The translations under genes were made by a program, and so were the position numbers. Shown one piece after another: positions 5,501 to 10,246 of a DNA stretch of 10,246 nt. How positions within the stretch are numbered: the stretch's first letter is position 1; each line of letters starts with the position of its first letter. This DNA is from an uncultured Gammaproteobacteria bacterium (GTDB lineage: Bacteria > Pseudomonadota > Gammaproteobacteria > Pseudomonadales > Pseudohongiellaceae): positions 1-10,246 of the forward strand of contig CAISYX010000096.1 of the NCBI GenBank assembly GCA_903889815.1. Direction: 5' to 3'. The notes under the pieces are model-generated. The model did not search any database. It was not told the DNA's origin and was given only the letters and a program-made list of their open reading frames with translations.

Positions 5501-6364
5501 TCAGCGCGCGCTCAGGCCAAGGTTGTGCCAGATGGCACTGACCGGGCCGGACTGGTTCATGGTGTAGAAGTGCAGCCCGGGCGCACCGCCGTCCAGCAAT
5601 GCATCGCACAGCTGCGAGACGACTTCGATGCCGAACTCGCGGATGCTGTCGGCATCATCGCCATAGCCTTGCAGGCGCTGACGCACCCAGCGGGGGATAT
5701 CAGCGCCGCAATTGCTGCTGAACCGTGCCAGGTTGGCGTAATTGGTGATGGGCATGATGCCAGGCACTATCGGAATCGCGATGCCCAGGTCCTGACACCG
5801 TTCGACATAATAGAAATAGGCATCGGCATTGTAGAAATACTGCGTGATGGCGCCATTGGCACCGGCATCCACTTTCTTCTTGAAGAAGTGCAGATCACTC
5901 TCGTAGCTGTCTGACTTCGGGTGAATCTCGGGATAGCACGCCACTTCGATGTGGAAGTGATCGCCGGTGTGGCGGCGCACGAACTCCACCAGCTCATTCG
6001 CGTAGTAATAACTGCTGGTGGCACCCGTGCCCGAGGGAATATCGCCGCGCAGAGCCACCAGGCGGGATATGCCCATGGCCTTGTAGTCGTTCAGCAGGGC
6101 GATGATCTCCGCCTCGCTGGAGCCGCCGAATGACAAGTGCGGAGCAACGTTCGAGCCCGCCTTGTGGATGGCCTCCACCGCACTGCGGGTGCCGTCGCGG
6201 GTAGAGCCTCCGGCACCATAGGTCACCGAAAAGAAGTCCGGATTGAGCAGCGCCAGCTGCCGATGCACTTCACGCAGTTTTTCTTCGCCGACTTCCGTCT
6301 TGGCAGGGAAAAACTCGAAGCTGAAGCGGGTTTGGTCGTTGCTGCTGGATTGGGGTGTTGTCAT
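5501..6364 (-). CDS. metF: 5,10-methylenetetrahydrofolate reductase MetF
   Basis: MetF reduces 5,10-methylene-THF to 5-methyl-THF with FAD, supplying the methyl group that turns homocysteine into methionine. The 287-residue protein is a TIM-barrel of usual length. Motifs are FSFEFFPAK (14-22, with E17 at the catalytic glutamate position), TYGAGGSTR (48-56), ALRGDIPSG (104-112), EIHPKSDS, ANGAITQYFYN and PIVPGIMPI. I chose the ATG at 6362-6364; the frame stays open 46 codons further upstream, but that stretch is a translation of REP repeats. The ribosome binding site is weak. It lies 180 bases downstream of ahcY across the REP cluster and one base before rsmE. Confidence 0.95.
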   Translation of the reverse strand: MTTPQSSSNDQTRFSFEFFPAKTEVGEEKLREVHRQLALLNPDFFSVTYGAGGSTRDGTRSAVEAIHKAGSNVAPHLSFGGSSEAEIIALLNDYKAMGISRLVALRGDIPSGTGATSSYYYANELVEFVRRHTGDHFHIEVACYPEIHPKSDSYESDLHFFKKKVDAGANGAITQYFYNADAYFYYVERCQDLGIAIPIVPGIMPITNYANLARFSSNCGADIPRWVRQRLQGYGDDADSIREFGIEVVSQLCDALLDGGAPGLHFYTMNQSGPVSAIWHNLGLSAR

Positions 6365-6412
6365 GACTTGTTGCTCAGGAAAATGTGCTTTCGAAAAGAG
6401 GTGTTGGAGATG

Positions 6413-6436
6413 GTTCGCGGGCAGGCCCGCTCCCAC
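6413..6436 (+). repeat. REP element, copy 1
   Basis: The 24-base unit reads GTTCGCGGGCAGGCCCGCTC then CCAC. Its core GCGGGC-N2-GCCCGC forms a short hairpin. It matches the common Pseudomonas-type REP (GTGGGAGCGGGC-YT-GCCCGCGAA in the other orientation). It lies in the ahcY-metF gap. Confidence 0.85.
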
Positions 6437-6449
6437 CGTCACCTGGATA

Positions 6450-6473
6450 GTTCGCGGGCAAGCCCGCTCCCAC
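6450..6473 (+). repeat. REP element, copy 2
   Basis: This unit is identical to copy 1 except A for G at one central position (GGCAAGCCC), and has the same orientation, 37 bases downstream. A degenerate remnant of further units follows (GCTCCCACAAG at 6481-6491 and CCGCTCCCAC at 6493-6502). Confidence 0.85.
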
Positions 6474-6509
6474 AAGACCAGCTCCCACAAGGCCGCTCCC
6501 ACTGTCGCT

Positions 6510-6534
6510 GTGGGAGCGGGCCCTGCCCGCGAAC
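6510..6534 (-). repeat. REP element, copy 3 (inverted)
   Basis: The unit runs opposite to copies 1 and 2 and carries one additional G in the centre (GGCAGGGCCC on its own strand). Copies 2 and 3 form an inverted REP doublet (REPIN-like) able to fold into a long hairpin in the ahcY-metF mRNA. It ends only 10 bases from the ahcY stop codon. Confidence 0.85.
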
Positions 6535-6544
6535 ATTTCCGATT

Positions 6545-7924
6545 TCAATACTTGTAACTTTCCGGCTTGAACGGCCCTTCCACATTCACGTGGATGTATT
6601 TCGCCTGGTCAGGACGCAGCTTCGTCAGCACGCCGCCGAAGCCACCCACCATCAGTGCAGCTACTTGCTCGTCCAGATGCTTGGGCAATACTTCCACGGT
6701 GATGTTGTCTTTCTTGAAGTCCGGTGACAGCGACGCGAAGCCCTTCTCGTACATGTAGATCTGCGCGATGACCTGGTTCGCGAACGAGCCGTCCATGATG
6801 CGTGACGGGTGTCCCGTGGCATTGCCCAGGTTGATCAGGCGGCCTTCGGAGAGCAGCAGCAGGTAGTTGCCCTTGTCCTTCTCGGCATCGCCGCGATAGA
6901 CCTTGTGCACCTGCGGCTTGATTTCTTCCCACGTCCAGCTCTTGCGCATGAAGGCGGTGTCAATCTCGTTGTCGAAGTGGCCGATGTTGCAGATGATGGC
7001 GCCGTTCTTGACGCTCTGCAGCATGTTCTTGTCGCACACGTCGATGTTGCCGGTGGCCGTCACGATCATGTCGAGCTTGCGCAGCAGCGCCTGGTCGATA
7101 TCTTCCAGGCGGCCGGTGTTGTTGCCGTCGATGTAGGGGGACACGATCTCGTAGCCGTCCATGCAGGCCTGCATCGCACAGATCGGATCGATCTCCGCGA
7201 TCTTCACGATCATGCCTTCCTGACGCAGACTCTGGGCAGAGCCCTTGCCCACGTCGCCGTAACCCACCACCAGCGCCTGCTTGCCCGCCAGCAGCATGTC
7301 GGTGCCGCGCTTGATGCCATCGTTCAGGCTGTGACGGCAGCCATACTTGTTGTCGTTCTTGCTCTTGCTGACCGAGTCGTTGACGTTGATGGCCGGCACT
7401 TTCAGGCGGCCCTCTTCCATCATTTCCAGCAGACGGTGCACGCCCGTGGTGGTCTCTTCAGTGATGCCGTGAATGCGGTCCAGCATCTGTGGATACTTGT
7501 TGTGCACCATGCCGGTCAGGTCGCCGCCATCGTCCAGAATCATGTTGGCATCCCATGGCTTGCCGTCTTGCAGAATGGTTTGTTCCACGCACCAGTCGCC
7601 CTCTTCCACGGTCTGGCCCTTCCAGGCGTACACCGCGATGCCCTTGGCAGCGATGTAGGCGGCGGCGTGATCCTGTGTGGAGAAAATATTGCAGGAGGAC
7701 CAGCGCACTTCCGCGCCCAGCTCTACCAGGGTTTCGATCAGCACGGCCGTCTGAATGGTCATGTGGATGCAGCCCAGAATCTTGGCGCCGGCCAGTGGCT
7801 GGCTGGCCTTGTAGCGTGCGCGCAGGGACATCAGCGCGGGCATTTCCGCCTCGGCGAGAATGACTTCCTTGCGACCGAACTCGGCCAGGGATATATCGGC
7901 GATCTTGTAATCGTGCTTGCTCAT
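6545..7924 (-). CDS. ahcY: Adenosylhomocysteinase (S-adenosylhomocysteine hydrolase)
   Basis: AhcY splits SAH to homocysteine and adenosine, relieving product inhibition of methyltransferases. The 459-residue length suits bacterial members. Visible motifs are HMTIQTAVLIETL (54-66), DDGGDLTG (131-138), ETTTGVHRL (157-165), the active-site run NVNDSVSKSKNDNKYG (180-195), and the NAD-binding GYGDVGKG (221-228). The C-terminal KYIHVNVEGPFKPESYKY supplies the lysine and tyrosine that reach the partner subunit's cofactor. The ATG at 7922-7924 has AGGA about 8 bases upstream. It starts 38 bases after metK, a gap too short for the SAH riboswitch known upstream of many proteobacterial ahcY genes. Downstream is the REP cluster, then metF. 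Confidence 0.97.
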   Translation of the reverse strand: MSKHDYKIADISLAEFGRKEVILAEAEMPALMSLRARYKASQPLAGAKILGCIHMTIQTAVLIETLVELGAEVRWSSCNIFSTQDHAAAYIAAKGIAVYAWKGQTVEEGDWCVEQTILQDGKPWDANMILDDGGDLTGMVHNKYPQMLDRIHGITEETTTGVHRLLEMMEEGRLKVPAINVNDSVSKSKNDNKYGCRHSLNDGIKRGTDMLLAGKQALVVGYGDVGKGSAQSLRQEGMIVKIAEIDPICAMQACMDGYEIVSPYIDGNNTGRLEDIDQALLRKLDMIVTATGNIDVCDKNMLQSVKNGAIICNIGHFDNEIDTAFMRKSWTWEEIKPQVHKVYRGDAEKDKGNYLLLLSEGRLINLGNATGHPSRIMDGSFANQVIAQIYMYEKGFASLSPDFKKDNITVEVLPKHLDEQVAALMVGGFGGVLTKLRPDQAKYIHVNVEGPFKPESYKY

Positions 7925-7962
7925 GAGTAAATCCTGTCAGTGTCGATGAATGAATAATGCAA

Positions 7963-9120
7963 TCAGAGTCCGGCAGCGTCGCGCAGCGCAGCAGCCTTGT
8001 CGGTTTTTTCCCAGGTGAAATTTTCTTCTTCGCGGCCGAAGTGCCCGTAGGCTGCTGTTGGCAGGTAAATCGGGCGCAGCAGGTCGAGCATGCGGATCAG
8101 ACCCTTCGGACGCAGTTCGAAGAACTCGCGGATCAGCTGCACGATGCGGTCCTCAGAAATCCTGCCGGTGCCGAAAGTTTCCACGCTGATGGACGTCGGT
8201 TCCGCGACGCCGATGGCGTAGGACACCTGAATCTCGCAGCGGTCGGCGATGCCGGCCGCCACGATGTTCTTCGCCACATAGCGCGCGACGTAAGCCGCTG
8301 AGCGGTCTACCTTTGATGGATCCTTGCCGGAGAAAGCGCCGCCGCCGTGACGGGCCATGCCGCCGTAGGTGTCAACGATGATCTTGCGACCAGTCAGTCC
8401 ACAATCACCGAAGGGGCCGCCAATGACGAAGCGGCCGGTCGGGTTGATGAAGTACTTGGTGTTCTTGTCCAGCCACGCCGCCGGCAGCACATGCTTGATG
8501 ATCTCTTCCATCACGGCTTCCTGGAGCGGGCCCTGGGCGATGTCCGGGCTGTGCTGGGTGGACAGCACCACCGCGTCCACAGCGACAGGCTTGCCATTCT
8601 CGTAGCGGAAGGTGATCTGGCTCTTTGCATCCGGACGCAGCCAGGGCAGTGTGCCGTTCTTGCGCACTTCTGCCTGACGCTGCACCAGACGGTGGGAGTA
8701 GGTGATCGGTGCTGGCATCAGCACCTCGGTTTCATTGGTGGCATAGCCGAACATCAGGCCCTGATCGCCGGCGCCCTGCTCGTGATCGGGGGTGTCATCC
8801 ACGCCCTGGGAAATATCCGGCGACTGCTTGCCAATGGCATTGAGCACGGCGCAGGACTTGCCGTCGAAGCCCTTGTCAGAGTGATCGTAGCCGATGTCGC
8901 AAACGATCTTGCGGGTAAGCTCTTCGATGTCGACATAGGCTTCCGTGGTCACTTCGCCGGCGACCACGACCATGCCGGTCTTGATCAGCGTCTCGCAGGC
9001 CACCCGCGCCCTAGGATCCTGGCTCAGAATCGCATCGAGCACGCCGTCAGAGATCTGGTCTGCCATCTTGTCGGGATGTCCCTCGGAGACGGATTCAGAA
9101 GTGAAGAGAGAAGTGGCCAT
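7963..9120 (-). CDS. metK: S-adenosylmethionine synthetase MetK
   Basis: MetK makes SAM from methionine and ATP. The 385-residue protein has the N-terminal ESVSEGHPDK (9-18, ATP and metal contacts), the signature GAGDQGLMFGYA (116-127), the phosphate-binding loop GGGAFSGKD (259-267), and the C-terminal domain ending in HFGREEENFTWEKTDKAAAL. The ATG at 9118-9120 follows AAGGA by about 8 bases. The upstream regulator gene ends 18 bases before it and ahcY begins 38 bases after it, so metK is very likely an internal operon gene with no leader of its own. Confidence 0.97.
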   Translation of the reverse strand: MATSLFTSESVSEGHPDKMADQISDGVLDAILSQDPRARVACETLIKTGMVVVAGEVTTEAYVDIEELTRKIVCDIGYDHSDKGFDGKSCAVLNAIGKQSPDISQGVDDTPDHEQGAGDQGLMFGYATNETEVLMPAPITYSHRLVQRQAEVRKNGTLPWLRPDAKSQITFRYENGKPVAVDAVVLSTQHSPDIAQGPLQEAVMEEIIKHVLPAAWLDKNTKYFINPTGRFVIGGPFGDCGLTGRKIIVDTYGGMARHGGGAFSGKDPSKVDRSAAYVARYVAKNIVAAGIADRCEIQVSYAIGVAEPTSISVETFGTGRISEDRIVQLIREFFELRPKGLIRMLDLLRPIYLPTAAYGHFGREEENFTWEKTDKAAALRDAAGL

Positions 9121-9138
9121 AGTGTTTTCCTTTTCTGA

Positions 9139-10179
9139 TCATTGTGGAGTGAAAGTTCGTGCAATGGATGAAACGTTCTGACGAAAACCGGTTTTCTGGA
9201 ACACGCACATCTGGATCTGGAAGCCGTTGCGCAGGCCGAGGAACACGCTGGGCCCGATCTGCAGCGAGGCCTGCAGCGCCCATGCGTTCATGTCCTGCGC
9301 GTCGAAGCCCAGCCACAGGTCGCCGCAGGAATCCTTCACCCAGTCCTGGTCGTGCTGGCACAGATCGACGATCAGCAGCATGCCGCCCTCATTGAGCAGG
9401 GCCTGCGCATGCTGGAACGCCTCGTGCGGGGAAGGCAGGTGGTGCAGCACCATGTCGAACAGGATCAAGTCGCAGCGCAGGTCAAGTTCCAGCGCCTTGT
9501 GGGTGTCGCCAAGAATGAAGTGGACATTGTCCAGCCCTCCGGCGGCCACGGTGCTGCGCGCGCGGCTGAGCATTTCGGCGGCGTTGTCCAGGGCAATGAC
9601 TGTCTTGAACTGCGCAGCCAGCAGGGCCAGCAGCTCGCCTTCGCCGGGGCCGACTTCCATGACGCGTTCCTGAGATGTCAGGTCCAGCTGACGCAGCAGA
9701 TCCAGAAGGCTGCTGGTGTACTGCGCATGTTCAGCCACCAGGCCCTGCTTCTCGCGGAACTTGTCGGCATGGCGCGTGAAGAACTGCAGGGACTGTTCCG
9801 AGCGTTCCTGCTGCACCCGGTTGAGCCGCTGCAGCAAGACAGGCCCGAGTGGCACTCGGTCGATGGCATCGAAGGCACTTTTCTTGAAGGCCAGCAGCGG
9901 GTCGTCGGCGCACAGCAGCGGCCGGCGGTAGAAGATGGTATTGCCTTCGCGCCGCGTGCTCGCCAGTCCGGCGGTGGCCAGAATCTTCAGGTGATGACTC
10001 AGTGCGGACTGCCGTATGTCCAGGATGTGGCAAATCTCCAGCACCCCGAAGGAGCTGGTGCGCAGCAGCCGCAGGATCTCCAGACGCAGGCCGTCCGCCA
10101 GGGCCTTGCAGACCAGCGTGAGCTGATCGGCCTCGTCGGCGCCTGCGCTGTCAGTCTTGAGGAGTGCGGGGGTGTTCAC
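9139..10179 (-). CDS. ArsR-family regulator fused to a SAM-dependent methyltransferase domain (SahR-like)
   Basis: The 346-residue protein joins an N-terminal ArsR winged helix (about 20-86; recognition region IRQSALSHHLKILATAGL, wing REGNTIFYR) to a class I methyltransferase fold (about 145-332). The SAM-binding motif I is MEVGPGEGELL (174-184), the acidic end of the second strand is ALDNAAEML (196-204), and FDMVLHHLPSP (241-251) is motif IV-like. The ArsR metal site (ELCVC) is absent, replaced by EICHILD, so metals are unlikely effectors. It starts at a GTG (10177-10179) with CAGGA about 7 bases upstream. Fused ArsR-methyltransferases next to metK/ahcY are known as SahR, a regulator of the methionine cycle thought to sense SAH. 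Here it heads the operon, so it probably controls itself, metK, ahcY and perhaps metF. Whether the methyltransferase domain is catalytic is unknown. Confidence 0.88.
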   Translation of the reverse strand: MNTPALLKTDSAGADEADQLTLVCKALADGLRLEILRLLRTSSFGVLEICHILDIRQSALSHHLKILATAGLASTRREGNTIFYRRPLLCADDPLLAFKKSAFDAIDRVPLGPVLLQRLNRVQQERSEQSLQFFTRHADKFREKQGLVAEHAQYTSSLLDLLRQLDLTSQERVMEVGPGEGELLALLAAQFKTVIALDNAAEMLSRARSTVAAGGLDNVHFILGDTHKALELDLRCDLILFDMVLHHLPSPHEAFQHAQALLNEGGMLLIVDLCQHDQDWVKDSCGDLWLGFDAQDMNAWALQASLQIGPSVFLGLRNGFQIQMCVFQKTGFRQNVSSIARTFTPQ

Positions 10180-10208
10180 GGCAAGGTCCTGGGGGGTAAA
10201 GGCTGGCG

Positions 10209-10237
10209 ACTATAACAAGGCTTTGGAGCTATATCAA
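10209..10237 (-). promoter_or_regulatory. Sigma-70-type promoter of the SAM-cycle operon
   Basis: On the minus strand TTGATA (10232-10237) and TATAGT (10209-10214) are separated by exactly 17 bases. Each differs from consensus at one or two positions. Transcription would start near 10202, leaving a leader of only about 23 bases before the GTG. Confidence 0.75.
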
Positions 10238-10246
10238 AATTATTTG
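10235..10246. promoter_or_regulatory. Candidate operator dyad over the -35 box
   Basis: CAAAATTATTTG is an inverted repeat with perfect CAAA/TTTG arms and a 4-base AT core, cut by the window edge. It overlaps the -35 box of the SAM-cycle promoter, a position suited to repression by the ArsR-type protein encoded just downstream. The left arm continues as ATAT, so the site may be longer. Confidence 0.5.

Noticed and set aside
6365..6502. N-terminal extension of MetF (46 additional codons)
   Set aside because: The extension translates REP repeats and shows no MetF homology; the ATG at 6364 gives the family's usual start.
6809..7930. Long plus-strand open frame of 373 codons opposite ahcY
   Set aside because: It is a compositional shadow of ahcY, histidine/valine-rich with no recognisable motif and no ribosome binding site; similar shadows lie opposite metK (8347-9138) and the ArsR-methyltransferase gene (9352-10215).
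7925..7962. SAH riboswitch before ahcY
   Set aside because: Only 38 bases separate metK and ahcY, and the sequence shows just a ribosome binding site and no paired structure.
1..10246. CRISPR array, tRNA or rRNA genes, toxin-antitoxin or defence genes
   Set aside because: No regularly spaced repeats, no tRNA-like cloverleaf noticed, and every substantial gene is accounted for by housekeeping, nitrogen or IS functions.

Overview
The window looks like chromosomal DNA of a gammaproteobacterium, probably Pseudomonadales or a close marine relative. The evidence is a ubiK / glnK-amtB neighbourhood, a TorF-type outer-membrane protein beside glnK-amtB, sigma-54 type promoters, and Pseudomonas-style REP repeats (TTCGCGGGCA-R-GCCCGCTCCCAC). 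No taxon can be fixed from sequence alone. All but one gene belong to recognisable families and most are core metabolism; no defence system, CRISPR array, prophage, tRNA or rRNA was seen.

Left part (1-1624): the right-hand end of an IS3-family insertion sequence (end of orfA, complete DD35E orfB, right terminal repeat ending at 974) sits inside a minus-strand Crp/Fnr-type regulator gene. Only the first ~91 residues of that regulator remain in the window, followed by 32 IS-encoded residues. The inferred orfA/orfB frameshift tract has six A's and the frames do not fit a normal -1 fusion, so this IS copy may be damaged. Upstream of the broken regulator on the same strand is ubiK, a ubiquinone-biosynthesis accessory factor.

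Middle part (1625-4748): a plus-strand nitrogen block made of a TorF-family putative porin with its own terminator, then glnK (PII protein) and amtB (ammonium channel). Both torF and glnK are preceded by GG-N10-GC sigma-54 motifs sharing GGCACGC-N3-ATGC, and an NtrC-like palindrome lies about 120 bp upstream of the glnK -24/-12 element. This suggests nitrogen-limitation control of both transcripts.

Right part (4771-10246): a minus-strand run of five genes convergent with amtB and sharing a bidirectional terminator with it. The order of transcription is a fused ArsR-type regulator/SAM-dependent methyltransferase (SahR-like), metK, ahcY, metF, rsmE. Together they make SAM, hydrolyse SAH, produce methyl-tetrahydrofolate to remethylate homocysteine, and use SAM to methylate 16S rRNA. 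A strong sigma-70-like promoter with a dyad over its -35 box lies at the right edge. No room for a SAH or SAM riboswitch exists before metK or ahcY. A REP/REPIN cluster fills the ahcY-metF gap.
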